64,000 nucleotides of DNA, taken from Adiantum capillus-veneris. Taxonomy: Eukaryota; Streptophyta; Polypodiopsida; Polypodiales; Pteridaceae. Where the stretch lies: contig CM043946.1 of the NCBI GenBank assembly GCA_014529385.2, positions 20,638,577-20,702,576 of the forward strand, read 5' to 3'. Below the pieces are notes generated by a model. It had not been told where the DNA came from. It saw nothing but the letters and a program-made list of their open reading frames with translations, and searched no databases. Shown here one piece after another: positions 21,349 through 33,649 of this stretch (positions are counted from its first letter, which is position 1; each line of letters opens with the position of its first letter). The position numbers and the translations under genes were made by a program.

Positions 21349-24240
21349 TCAACTTCTTGGAATCCAGATTTGTTTCACTGAATTTGACTGTCTGAAATCA
21401 CTCTGTTGTCTGGTGTTGAAGACTTTGTTTTCCACCTTTCTTCTCTTTGGCACAACCTTCTTTGGCCTCCATACCAACTTTGAGTCTGTCTTTATCCAAG
21501 GTTGAGCTGTGCTTTTATTTTCTGTCTTCTTTACCCATTTCTGAGAGTTCTTCGTTGAGGAGCATTCCTGTTTTGTATAAGTGGCTTTTGGTTGCCATTG
21601 CTCCTTCTTAATCTCTTTAGGTCGTTTACCCTTGTCATTGGATTCTTCGGCTTGCACCTGTACGTTTGCTTTGGAGAACGGAATTGATTGACTTTCCTCC
21701 TCATATTTGATGTTAACTGAATTAGAGCTCCAATTAATCATCGCATTGTATTGCTTTTGCCATGGTTGCCCTAGCAACAACGGATGTTGCGTAGCTTTGT
21801 CTTCAACCACATAAAACATATGTGGATACACATATTGATTTATCTGTACGTGTAGTATTGTGCATCCAATTGCTTTAATTGAGTGTTCTGAATAACTCTT
21901 CAGCTCCTGTTTGGTAGTTTGTAGCTTAGTGTCATGTTTCAATTGCTTGTACAAATTGACTAAAAGCATGTTAGCTTGTGCTCTTGAATCCAATAGTGCT
22001 CTGGCTTTAACCCGGTTTGTGCCCACTTTGACCTCGATGATGGGTTCTACTTTGTCTTCACCCATTTCAGAAACACTGACTGCGTTTATTCATAAGGCTC
22101 CTTCATTGCGCTGTCTTTGACGCAGTAGTCTTCTTTTCTCCATTCTTTCTTTTTCTTCCGCTTGCGCTTCCTCAACAATCTTTTTCTTTTTCTGAAGTCG
22201 TTGCTTATCTTGATGTGTTTTGAGAAGCATCTCTTGGGTTAGTGGAAAATGATACTTCTTCAATCTGCATCCACTAAGCTAGTTTGGCATTTCTTCTCCG
22301 TCTAATGTAGCAAGCTTGACGGCCCCACTTGGTGATAGATCTTTAATCACAAGAGGTCCCATCCCTCGCTTTTTAAGTTTTTTTGCATGCTATTTTAGAG
22401 TGTATACTAGGACAAAGTCCCCAATCTTAAACTCTTTAGTTCGCACATGCTTATCAAAGAACTCTTTTTGTCGCCTTTTCTGAGCGTAGATTGAAGCCAT
22501 GGCTTTTAAGCGAAGCTCATCTAGCTTTTCAAGGTCGTCTATTCTATCTGAAAGCTCATGTCCTGTCCACTCTAATTACTTAGCTACTCTCAGTGTTGGA
22601 ATTGAAAATTCTATTGGTAAAATAGCATTCAAACCAAAAACCATGTTGTATGGGGTCGTTCCTATGGATGTTTTATATGCTACCCTATATGCCCATAATG
22701 TCGAATGCAATTTTTGGTCCCAATTAGTTCTCGACTCAGATACTATCTTTGTAAGGACCGTGCATATGCTTTTGTTCGTCGCTTCAGCTTGTCCATTGGC
22801 TCGTGGATGATATGGAGCTGATTTGCGATGTATTACCATGAATTCATGTAGAAGGATCTCCATCACTTCATTTATGAAATGTGTGCCTCGATCACTCACA
22901 ATTTCTATTGGTAATCCATATCGTACAAAGACGTATTCATACAGAAATTGTGCCGTGGTCCTGGCATCTGCTTTTTGAGTTGCTTTTGCCTCAACCCACT
23001 TTGTTGGATAGTCCGTCGCCACAATGATGTATTGTGCATGAGTCCTGTATGCAGGAGGTGAGATAGGTCCAACATAATCAATCCCCCATTTTGCAAAGGC
23101 TCTTGCTCCCATCATTGGTCTAAGCGGCATATCATCTCTTTTCAGTGGTACTTTTGTCCGCTGACAGTCATCACATCGTTTAACGTATTCCTCAGCGTCC
23201 ATGTGTAATGTTGGCCACCATATTCCTGTAGCTAAGACAATTTTTGTTGTCTTATCACCTGAGAAATGGCCTCCACCTATTCCTCCATGAGCTTGCTCTA
23301 GGATTATCACATACTTTGACTCTGATGCGTAAATCCTAAGCTGGTTGTCTCTACCTCTCTTGTAGAGCTGATTTCCTATTAAAGCGTAATCTCGCGCTTC
23401 TGTCTCTACAGCTCTCTGACGCGATTTTGAGGTTCCCTCTAGAAAAGTTATATTTGTGAGATATTCAACAATATATTGACTCAATTTAGGAGCGATCATT
23501 ATCTGATACAATGTTGAATACTCAGCTGGCGGTTTTGACGAACATGTAATACATACTGTGAGATATTCATGTACACTCTCTTTCATTCCTGGCCAGTAGA
23601 CTCCCAATTGTAACAGATTCCTGTACGTTTTCCTTCTTGAACAATGAAATTCATATTCTTGAACGTGTGCTTCTCGCAGATATATGATATATTCTTCAGG
23701 ATTGATGCATAACCTTAAAATGTTATCGGTTCCTAAGTGATACAACCTTCCTGCAATCAATTGAAGATTATTGGATTGCTGAATAGTAACTTGTTTTTCG
23801 TTGTATTCTTTTCTATCAAACTCTCCTCCATAGGTTAATAGAGTAACAACATCCTGAGACCACTTCGGTATCATTTCTATGTTGAATAAGTACGCATCTG
23901 GCATGTCGTCATCTACACCTCTAGGGTCTTCTCCATTCGTCAACCTTGAAAGGTGATCCGCTCTAAGATGTGTCTTTCCTTTCTTTACTACTACCATGAA
24001 GTCGAATTCTAATAAGATGATGAACCATCTCACTATCCGTCCCGTATTGCATGGTTTGTTCACTAGGTAGAGCAAGGCTTGATGATCTGTGAAAAACATA
24101 AACTTATTGGCTAGAAGATAATGCCGAGATTTCTTCACAGCATATATCATTCCTAATCCCTCTCGCTCTGTTGTGGTATAATTCTTTTCAGCATTGTTGA
24201 GCTGTCCACTATCATAACAGATTGGAAAATCCGTTGTTTC
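21349..24240 (-). pseudogene. Gypsy A pol, C-terminal half: RNase H end, double HHCC, integrase, second retropepsin
   Basis: One frame broken by stops at 22576-22578, near 22390, near 22281 and near 22087. Counting from the methionine at 24150: RNase H end (FFTDHQALLYLVNK) 19-32; first HHCC module H162, H169, C200, C203; second HHCC module H288, H295, C326, C329; integrase core D358, D420, E456 (DD35E). After the first stop come LEWTGHELS and the GPY/F-like module KKRGMGPLVIKDLS near 22350. Then a retropepsin-like domain at 22041-21730 with ALLDSRAQANM, IKAIGCTILHVQI, FYVVEDKATQHPLLLGQPW and YNAMINW. Its catalytic DSG reads DSR. The tail to 21349 carries spaced tryptophan motifs ending KQIWIPRS. 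A normal gypsy integrase has one HHCC module and no protease after it. Confidence 0.92.
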
Positions 24241-25547
24241 CTTCTTTTGGCTGAGCCATGATGCATCCTATTGCATATGCCGAAGCATCTATATGCAAAT
24301 GGAATATATTCTCCCAATCTGGTGATTTCAAGACTGGAGCAGTAATGAGTGCCTCTTTCAGTTTCTTGAAGGATTCCTCACACTTCTCTGTCCATTCGAA
24401 ATTCACTATTAGCTTGTAAAGTGGTTGGCCTATTATAGCGTACATGTAAATGAATCGTCTATAATATCCACAATGTCCCATAAAGCTCTGCACTTGTTTC
24501 ACGTTGGTTTGTCTAGGCATATCCACTATTACTTTTATCTTTTCCATATCCGTGGATATTTCATTATGTGAGACAATATGTCCCAGAATTATGCCTTGTC
24601 GGACCATAAACACACACTTCTCAGGATTGAGACAAATGCAATATGTCCTACATTTCTCGAATACCTTTCTTAGGTTCTAGATGCTCATCTCTCACAAGAG
24701 AGTGTACACACAAATCATCCATGTATATTTCTGGAAACAACCTCAAGTACTCTTTGAAAGCATGCGTCATCAGCCTTTGGAATGTTGCGGGAGCATTAGT
24801 TAAACCAAACGGCATAACTTGATACGCATAAATTTCCCATTCCATTGCAAAAGCTGTTTTGTGTTGATCTTTTGGCGCAATGGCAAGATGATTATATCCT
24901 AAAAATCCATCTAGAAAGGAATATGCTCCTTTCCCCGATACACGTTCTTGAACATGATCAGTTATCGGCAAGGGATAATTGTTCCTGATTGTCGCAGCAT
25001 TTGCTTTCTTCAAATTGACACACACTCGAAGTTTCTCGTTTTTCTTAGGCACTACCACAATCAGAGATACCCAGTCCGTATATTCAATCTCATATATGAA
25101 TTCAGCTTCCATTAGCTTGTCTATTTCTTCTTTGATTCGCATTGCAAACGTGTCATTATATGTGTATGGTCTCTATCTCTTAGACTTAGCGTCTTGTTTC
25201 AAAGGAATTGTGTGTTGGTATATTGATGGATCGACTCCTTTCAAGGCCTTGTATGACCATGCAAACACATCCCTGTATTCTCTGAGAAGACTCAAAAGTC
25301 TCTCTTCTTCTTTCGGAGACAAATCTGTAGCTATGTATACCGGTCTCGGTTCCTCTCCCGGAGCTGCTAAATCAACCTTTTTAGCGTCCTCCGGTCCATC
25401 ATAGGATTCGTTCTCCTTTCTTTCTCTGATAGGCTGGGTTAATATTACCTTCCTATCCTCTATCGTAAATTTCCTGTAGTGAGAGGGAACATCCATGTTT
25501 CCCTTGATATTGGCGTTTTCGTCCTCAGCACTCTCGATTTCAGTCAT
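24212..25547 (-). pseudogene. Gypsy A pol: reverse transcriptase and RNase H
   Basis: RT makes cDNA from the element RNA and RNase H removes the template. RT motifs in order: DVFAWSYKALKGVDPSI, EEIDKLMEAEFIYEI, VVVPKKNEKLRVCVNL, FLDGFLGYNHLAI, MPFGLTNAPATFQRL, IYMDDLCVHS (YMDD at 24714-24725). RNase H starts with HIDASAYAIGCIMAQ and NYTTTEREGLGMIYAV near 24160. Breaks: TAG near 25173 where B has Q (QRPYTYND), a frameshift near 24630 and another near 24240. Together with the next segment it would form one pol polyprotein. Confidence 0.93.
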
Positions 25548-25570
25548 CCAAACTTCTTTCAGAGTTTTCT

Positions 25571-27434
25571 TTAACTCTCTGTACTTGTTCGGCGTTCTAA
25601 TTTGGACTCTTTGTTTTCCTTGTTTCTCATGTTCTTTTCCGCTTTATCTGTTTTGGTTTTTGTTTCACTGGGTTGAACTCGATTTCTTGAGCTTTGTTTG
25701 TCTTTCCGTGAGCTCGTTTCCACATTTCCTCTTATTCTTCTAGAAATCTTGTCCTTGACACAATCTTCCACCTTTACTAGCATTAGGAATTGGTTTTTCC
25801 CTCTTATCCTAGGCATCGGATTGTTTCTAACCCCTTTCATTTTTCTCTTTTCTCTGTAGCGTTTCTGGCGTTTTTCAGTTTGATTTGGGAAGTCGTAGAA
25901 TATGACATCCTTTATGGTTTCCTCGTTCTCGCTTGAGTTTTCCGTGGACTCATTGTCAGCTTCATTCCCCCATTCTGGATGATCGGGAATGTCGTGAAAC
26001 ATCTCCTCTTCATCTTCCTTGTCTAGTGTATCAATCTTTTCACTCTCCTTTTCGAGTACAGCTCTCATCATGAAGTACGGAACCACATCATATCCATCTT
26101 TATCACAGAACTTCGTTGTGGGACCATCTTGAATTGCACAAACATCTAGGGTTTCTAGAATGTGTGTCCATTCTAATGGTTCAAGTGCATCCTCTGGAAA
26201 GGGTTCACCTATATAAGTTTCGTCTTCAATTACCCTTTCTAAAACACATTCTTCGCGCTTCAGACTTCCACAGTTTGAAGCTCCACACATCCATAACTCT
26301 TTGGGTTTGCCTAACCAAGCTGGAAACTCTGATCCTGCCAAAGTAGCTGAATCAAACTCTTCAACTGGTGTTCGGTTCACATCCTTGTAGCTATGGTCTT
26401 TTAGGTTCACACGCTTAGTGGTTTCCATATGTCTCAGGTATATGTGGTCGTAACCCCAATCCTGGACCATTTTCAACTGTGTCATGAACGGTCTTCCAAG
26501 TATAATATCATAGTTATTCTCCTTGCCAAAGTCAACAATAGCAAAAGTATGCTCGTACTCAATTCCGCAAGAAGTCACTACGACTTTCTCTAATAGTCCC
26601 AAAGGTCTCTCCATATGTCCATCTGCTAGTTGGAGTTTCAACCTCGTTTTTCTTATCGCCGGTTTTCTCCATTTTTTCCAGATTTCTTTTGTAGCAATGG
26701 CTACCCCAGCCCCGCTGTCAAGTATTGCCATCGTGTTAACTCCCTGGAATTCAACTGGTAAGGTTGTATTCCCCTCTTTGCCTTTGCAATACTCTCCGAC
26801 CTTGTTCAAAGGTACAAGCTTAGTGTTTTTTTGTGGCTTACTCAGCTCTCGTATGCCCTCTTGCAGTTTTGTAGTTGGGTCTTTTATCCCAAATTTCTCC
26901 AAGCATTTTCCTACAGTTGCCCACATGTTTGGTCGTAGTCTCAAAAGCTCAGCTAGGGTGATAGTGCATGTCACTGGTGTTGACAAAATCTCTATCAATC
27001 CTTGCGAGTCCATAACTTTTTCTGAAGAGATTCCTCGTGAGGGAAGCGCTCTAATCTTAGATTTTGCTTCATATTCTCCTAAGTATGAAGGTAAGGTATT
27101 CAGCGAATGAGGTTTACTCTACTATTCTAATAGAGCCTCCAGCTCCCCAGTAAGAATGCAGATCTAAGTCCACTTGAGATCTTGCCTCAAATTCCTCTAT
27201 GGGAGGATTCCTGATGTCCTTTTCCCCATTAGTCTGATTAGCTTGACAACTCAGCTCTTTTGCAAAGTTTGCCTCTCTCACTTGTTTCCAAAACTCATTG
27301 TAATCCTCATCTCTTCCGTAAGACCTCTGTATCACAGGATGAAAACTCTCTATTTCTTGATCTGTTGTGTTCATCACTATACGTTCATCCCCGTGAAATT
27401 TTTTCAGGCTTTTGTGCACTGTTAGGATTTTCAA
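25571..27434 (-). pseudogene. Gypsy A protease region (first retropepsin) and linker
   Basis: The linker 27434-27114 and the open frame 27109-25571 precede RT. The aspartic protease has VNTMAILDSGAGVAIATKE (Asp codon at about 26717-26719) and NNYDIILGRPFM. Around it are conserved blocks shared with B: LAELLRLRPNMWATVGKCLEKFG before it, and KELWMCGASNCGSL, EPFPEDALEPLEW and TKFCDKDGYDVVPY after it. The last 130 residues are basic and of low complexity. The frame differs from RT, so a frameshift separates them near 25550. The DSGAG motif is intact, unlike that of the second retropepsin. Confidence 0.9.
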
Positions 27435-30360
27435 CTACCCATGAGAGGATAGTCTCTTGATGAATTGGGTTTTCCACTCCACAATTCATTGGTTCTCTAG
27501 GTGGTTCTAACAAGGCTTGTGCAGTCTCGATCATTCTGTGACACATTTCGAGTCTCTGCTTTTCCAATCCTGCATTTGGATAAGTCAACCACAGTTGTTC
27601 TTGTGTTTGAGTATTCTTTAGTCTCGCTTCGTAAGCTCTCATCAGTGCATCCAATGGTTCATGTACTTTGTCGACTAACACTGATCCCCTGGAGCTCATA
27701 CTCGTTGTCTCTTTGACGCTCTTCAGTTTTGACTTTTCAGAGTCCATTTTCCGTATTCCGTTTTGACTCTCAAGTTTCTCTAATCTGTCTTTTGTTTGTT
27801 TTAATTCCTCAGCTAGAATCGCATCTTGCTGTTCTTTTTTTAGTTTCATGCGTGCTTTCCTAGATTTCCATGTGTTTCTATGGCTTCTTCGTCCTTGACT
27901 AGCCAATTCAGTCTTTGACTTTCCATTCTCTGGTTCTCTAGTGGTTTTCTTTGCTTGAGCTCTAGTAACAACTTGCGTTGCTATCAGAGTTTCGTTTTCA
28001 GACCCACTGCTAGTAGGAATCGACTCTAGCATGTTCAATGTTGTCTTTTGCACTTTGTTGGGATTCTTTGAACAACCCTCAATGAAGTGAGTGACACCAC
28101 ACTCTATGCAATATGCAATTATTCTAATGATCTCCGTGTGTGGACAAACATTCATCAAGTGGTCACCTCCACACTTATAACACGGTCTCAATGCAGGTCT
28201 TTGTGCCCCTTTATTTGCCCTTTGTGGGTAGGCTGGTCTTTGGCCTGACAACCCCCTATGAGCTATGAACATAAGTGTTCTTGCGTTCAAGTTATACCTC
28301 TCTTCATCTGAGGCATGTGCGGCTATTGGTAGCCCAACATTTCCTATCATGCTCCAAGGTTCTGGTTGTTTTGGTTCTTCAGGTGGGTAATACACAGTAG
28401 GAGCCATGTGTGCACTGGAATCTCCGTAATAGGTCTGAACAGGCACTAAAGCTTGTTCTTCTTGATTCTCTAGGGTGGGTGCATATCTAATGCTCACTGG
28501 TCTCGCTCTTGGTAAAGGTGGTTGTTGCCCCAATACCGGCTGTGGTCTTTATATCCCCATAGGTCCTGGTACGTTTCCCGTTGGGTATCGAGGTACTGGA
28601 TGTACCTGAGGTGGTGCTATTTGAACTGGAGGCGCATACTGATGCTCCTTCACATAACCCTTGTTGTAATAGCACTCCTCTGTTGAGTGATTTGTCCATT
28701 TTGTTCAATTGCACACCATTTCATTAGTTTTGGCATTGGTTTAGGGTATGGTGCTAATCTCCTTATAGCATCCTCTATCATTTGTTCCATGTTCGGCAAC
28801 TGTGGTTGTTTGGAAATTCTTCTTAGTGGTGGTGTCGCTAGCCATGGATGATGAGCTACTGGATGCGAAATCAGTATCCGTTGTCACCTCTCCATAAACC
28901 GCATAGTTATCCACTAAGTACAATGCTTCTCTGGTCACTTGCTCAAAACTTGTACAAGCTTTCAGGTGCAAGTCTTTCTTGAGAGTGTCATTTCTCAGCC
29001 CTTCTATAAAGAGGACAAATAGTCTATCATCTTGCGGTCGTTCCTGTACTGGACATCTCTCTATGTATTGTTTGAAGCGAAGCGAAGCTTCCTTCACCTT
29101 TTCTTGCTCCTTCTGTTTGAAAGCATATATTTGGGATACCGTGTTGTGTTTGATCCCTCTTTTCAAAAATTCCTCGACAAACTCTCGCAGCAAATGGTCA
29201 ATGTCATGGAAACCTCCGCCATTCAGTGGTTGAAACCCTGTCAATGCCGTCCCTTCTAAAGTAAGACCAAATCCTTCATATTGTGTGTGGAAATCTGTTA
29301 ACTGATCAGCTCTTAAGACTTGCTTAAAGAGTGAGACACGTGCATACAGATCTCCTGAGACACTATACTTCTTCGGCATACACTTGGCCACTTGAGATGG
29401 TCTCATGCGTCTATAGTCTGCCACCAATCTCATTGCTCCTGTATCCCGACTAAAACTTTCTCTTGCGTCATGGACTTCATGGGCTGCTCTAGTTGGCTCC
29501 CTTGCCACGAATCTACTACTAGGAGGCAAATGTGATGGTGCTGCTGCAAACATCGGACCTACCGCAGTATGTGTAGGGACTGGAACTGCACTACCTCGAT
29601 TCGTAGCCATTGACTCTCTAGAATGTAATGTTCCCATTGGGTTTGGCATAGAATACTGAGGTTGACTTTAAGAATCAGTCACATGAGTTCTTCCTATTCC
29701 ACTTGTTGCTATAGGGTATGGCACTACATTTGTAGGTGCTGGTCTTTGTGAGCTAGGAGTGACATAATACTGATGGATTGGTCCCCCAAACTATGTATAT
29801 CCTTCCAACTCCTTTTTATCCATTGTCGAGTATTGCCTTCCATACTTGTCGTATGCGACAATCTTCGTTTTTGATCCCTCTGTGTAGGTAAAGACATAAA
29901 GTCTTTTCCGCTCTGTCCACTCTTCGGCGTAGGGTTCCTTGCATTTATAATAGAGATCTTGCTCTCCATTATTATATTTGTATAGATCCACATAGATTTT
30001 ATCAGTGTTGACTCTTGAAGTTTCGTTTTCTCGCCTTAACCTCGCATCAGGGAAGCTCATTGTTGGTGCTTTCTCTTCGGGTTCTTCATCTACTTTGGCT
30101 ATTGTGCCCATCAATCCCCACTTGTCCACAATGTTAGAATTCAGGACTACCAAGTACATGATATCTTCGTCATCTAGGTACCTATCTCCGCTATAGCTCA
30201 CAGGCAGTAAGTCCTTGAACTCACTCGGTCTCTCTTATATTTTTACACAATAGCGGTCCATACCATCTCTGTAGATCTTGGCACCTTGATCATTGTCGTA
30301 CTGATACTTTATGAACAATAGCTTCATTGTGGCTGAAGGGTTTGATGGTCCTGCTGCCAT
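27385..30360 (-). pseudogene. Gypsy A gag (capsid and two zinc knuckles)
   Basis: Gag forms the particle and packages RNA. Start MAAGPSNPSATMKLL at 30360; stops near 30238, 29791 and 29667 in the same frame; a break near 28700. The N-terminal 190 residues (IYRDGMDRYCV, DIMYLVVLNSNIVDKWGLMG, KRLYVFTYTEG) have relatives in C and more weakly in B. The capsid 29649-28741 has RMRPSQVAKCMPKKY, DHLLREFVEEFLKRGIKHNTVSQIY and LFIEGLRNDTLKK. Two knuckles lie at 28182-28144 (CYKCGGDHLMNVC) and 28110-28072 (CIECGVTHFIEGC), both C-X2-C-X3-H-X4-C. A coiled-coil-like charged stretch follows. Relative to A, element B has lost roughly 0.75 kb between the knuckles and the protease. Confidence 0.92.
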
Positions 30361-30706
30361 GTTTCCTCTTTTGTTTAAGTTCAAGTATCCTAAGTGTTCA
30401 GTGAAAATCTCGTAAGATCTCTCTAAAGAAGTATCACACTACACTTTGGTTTACACTCTACTCGGCTGATATAACACTCACTTGTTCTCTTTGTCTCGGT
30501 TGGTTATTCTGGAGATATCTACCGGATCTCAAATTCATCAATCCCCCTAGAGGAATCTAACTTTTCAATGTCGGCAATTTGTTTATCCCAATTCTCTGTG
30601 ATCAAAAGTGATCCAAAATGAATGATACTTGGTCAAATGGTTTGTTTTGTCAGTTGGAAGACTTCTGTTACCTCAAGTGAAAATTTTGTATTAGATTTGC
30701 TCAAAA

Positions 30707-31425
30707 AGACATTATACGCGTATGATGTCTTTTTTCACAGATTTTAATTATTTTTGCTTTGCTCACTCCTAGTAGCACCCTTATACTCTGTTCACTCACA
30801 AAATTCAATTTGAACTCTGTTTGTGCAAGTTATGGCCAAATTAGGCTTTTCTTGGTAATTTCCCAAATTTTGACTTACTTGAGGTCAAATGTGATCCAAA
30901 TGACATGAAACTTGAAATAGAAGCTCTAGACAACTAGTACAAAGGATCTGTGTTAGCAAAATATCAAAATATGCCGAGAATTAGGTTAGAGACATCATAC
31001 GCGTATGATGTCTTTTTGCTCAATTTTGGTCAAGATTCGGTATTTAAGCTTTTCACAGTGTTTGTAACAATGTTGTCAAGTCAAATTTGAAAAATCACTT
31101 CAGCAAGTGCCAAAAGACATTATACGCGTATGATGTCTTTTGTCCCTGATTTTGTCAGTTTTCAATTTTAAGCCTTCTCAGGTGTTTATCTCTGAGTTTC
31201 AAGTGTTTTATTAAGTCTGAATGCAAAAATAAGCTCTGAATCAAATTTTCCTATTCTTTGTGTTTTTTACACTCTTGACTTGGTATTTTGAGTTTCTAGA
31301 AGTGTTAAAGCCCTTGTTTTATGTTGATCTTAGGGTAAACCCCCCCTTCTGAACACTCTGGTAATGTTAATATTTCTGTTTTGGTCTCTGTTTAGCCCCT
31401 AAGACATCATATGCGTATGATGTCT
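30707..31425. repeat. Four copies of the A-type 24 bp palindrome in the leader
   Basis: Copies at 30707-30730, 30990-31013, 31115-31138 and 31402-31425. The copy at 30990 is perfect; the others each have one change (ATTAT for ATCAT, or ATATGCG for ATACGCG). All keep the outer AGACAT and ATGTCT. Confidence 0.97.
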
Positions 31426-31936
31426 AAAGTTGCAGAATTCCAGTTTTTCAACACAAAACTCTTCCAAGATCTCTCCTTAGTGCTCAGCAACACTCAGTCC
31501 CACAGAAAATTTCTCTGAACTTTGTTTATGCAATTTTCACTACCAAATCAACGGTTTAGTGATCTAACATGCAAACAAACACATCAAGCAAATAAATCAC
31601 TGATTAATAGCTCTAGATCAGGATCAAATCAAGTCCTACCTAAGCTACTTCTAGTCATAAAATGGTTTTTTGCAATTGTGGATATAAGGAGATTCACTAT
31701 CACACACGGACTAGTAAATACCTCAATCTCAACAACCACTAAACACCAACAAAAATCAATCTAATCTAAACTAAAAAACTGTCAAACACGAAAGACCCAG
31801 GAATACCACAAGTTTCCTAGTACCTCTCAAAGATCCTAGGAGTCCACCACTCCTAGACCTTTCTAACTAAAATATATAAAGTAACAAAATAAATCACCTC
31901 GTAGGATTAGTCTAAGGTCACCTACTTAGGGCTCTT

Positions 31937-31957
31937 GACCCCGACAACGGTGCCAAA
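31937..31957 (-). other. Primer binding site of gypsy A (tRNA-Asp-like)
   Basis: In element sense TTTGGCACCGTTGTCGGGG directly follows the 5' LTR. It is close to the TGGCGCCGTTGCCGGGG site described for tRNA-Asp priming in plant gypsy elements, with two changes. Confidence 0.75.
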
Positions 31958-32907
31958 TGTTGTGGCGGTTATGCCACTAGTGGTGGCTATGATAACGAGA
32001 ACTCAACCGACAAACAAGAATGGCAGACGAGGACGGAGCTTGACCCGCAGGCGCATGGAAACAAATAGGTGGGTGTCAAATCACCTACTCGACCTTCTAA
32101 TGACAATCACTACCAAGGAAATCAAATCTAAGTTCTCAAATACACAAGTGATTGAAATCCGTACTACGAACAAATGCTATCCAAAACATGATCTAGAGTC
32201 ATCGAATCAGCCTCAAACTCAAAGGGGTGTCTCTACACTAGGTAAGGACAATACCCTATGAATCTACAATACAATCTCAACCTGTAACCACTCCGTGTGG
32301 TAAACGCGTATGAAGACAGGCCGAAAAATACAAGTGACCGTATCTCAACGCCGATGGTACTAATGTGTAGCTCTACTCGCTGCGGTTCTATAGATATATG
32401 GCAGGTTCAATTCCGACACACAGGTAGGGAGAAAACTCACGTAGAAGCTCGTGGGAGCTCACCTCGCGTAGAAGCCAAATGCGCGCATGCTTGGTATTGG
32501 TGCGTAGCTCTTGCCGTTGCTAACACAATGGCGGTTTCGCTTCTCCAATGGCATCTCCGTAGCTCGCATAGCAAGAGGATAGACTCTCTCTCTCTCACAC
32601 TCTCTCTCAGACACAGTCACGGAGCTCAAAAACTCACCTTGATTAATGATTCAAACTTGTATCCTTAGGTTTACAAAAATTGGCTCTTATACCTCAGCCT
32701 TGGAGGTGTGAAAACATCTCTAATCTAATTACATAAGTAGGTGAAACTACTTGGAGAATACAAGCTGGAAACTCAATTGAGTCTCGCTAATTACAATGAA
32801 TCGGCTCCGTGAAAAAAATGAAATGTCGGAAGGACATTTATTACAATAAGTGTTTACAAAAACATGAGCGTGAGCAAAAGTGTATAGGTGTGGTCCTCCG
32901 CTCAGCA
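31958..32907 (-). repeat. 5' LTR of gypsy A
   Basis: 950 bp, matches 13966-14916 in direct orientation; followed by the target duplication gtatt at 32908-32912. Confidence 0.95.
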
Positions 32908-32912
32908 GTATT

Positions 32913-33307
32913 GAAAGATCTTTGACACTCATCTGTTACAACGATCCCTTGGAGTTTGTTCCTCTTTGCATTATCTAGTATAGTGTGTAGTCTTGTACAC
33001 TAGTTGATGTGTAGAATACTAATTGGTGATTGTTATATTAGTAGGATTATTATTACTCAAACATATTGTAATTATCAATTGTTATATTTTGTAGGATTAT
33101 CGCTATACATATTTTGTAGGATTATTGTTATACAACCATATGATTATTGTTATATTCTATTCTAATTGTTAAATTGTTATATTTTGTAGGATTTATACAA
33201 CCATATAGTTGCACTTTTATATTCTAATTGTTTATTGTTATATTTAGTAAGATGAATGTACACTGTGTATAACATGATTATCTTGTAATATACTTATGCA
33301 CAATGCC

Positions 33308-33356
<49 letters not shown>

Positions 33357-33649
33357 ACTACTCATGCCAATGACCGTCCTTTGTGAGTTTAAAAAAGGCT
33401 TGCAAATAGTATTTTATTTTTCAAAGTGATTTTCATGTACCTTTCTCACTACTACAAAATAAGAAAGTATTCAACAAAATGCAATAATTTGAAATTAGCC
33501 ACTGATTGCAAAACAAGATCTTATCTATGCAGCATGGAAAATATTTGTCATCAAAAATATTTGTTGGTGGGTATATTCTCCATGTTGCATATATATCAAA
33601 AATATTTGTCGATGGGTATACATTTGACACCTGCAAGTCTTTTACCATA
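32913..33649. other. AT-rich flank with short repeats, no gene
   Basis: This continues the sequence interrupted by A. Phrases such as 'ttgttatattttgtaggatt' recur at about 33078, 33110 and 33172. The (CT)n tract at 33311 lies inside. Confidence 0.6.
33311..33353. repeat. (TC)n microsatellite
   Basis: About 21 uninterrupted TC units followed by TGTGAC. Confidence 0.97.

Larger units (their letters stand above)
30361..31957. other. Leader of gypsy A (non-coding)
   Basis: About 1.6 kb between the primer site and gag. It holds four palindrome copies and AT-rich loosely repeated text like that of the spacer ('gcaagttatggccaaattaggc'). No gene was seen. Confidence 0.85.
13966..32907 (-). mobile_element. 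Ty3/gypsy LTR retrotransposon 'A', 18.9 kb, giant form with ORF3
   Basis: LTRs are 13966-14916 (3') and 31958-32907 (5'), 951 and 950 bp, TGTTGTGGCGG at the left and CTCARCA at the right on the + strand. The perfect target duplication gtatt lies at 13961-13965 and 32908-32912. Order in element sense: 5' LTR, primer site, leader with palindromes, gag, protease, RT, RNase H, two HHCC modules, integrase, GPF module, second retropepsin, internal polypurine tract, spacer with palindromes, ORF3, polypurine tract, 3' LTR. RT before integrase defines Ty3/gypsy. The layout with an env-position ORF and an Asp-tRNA-like primer site recalls the Tat/Athila side of plant gypsy; that placement is inference. 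Coding is broken by scattered stops and a few frameshifts. In the first 200 bases of the LTRs I count roughly one difference in 20-25. Confidence 0.96.
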
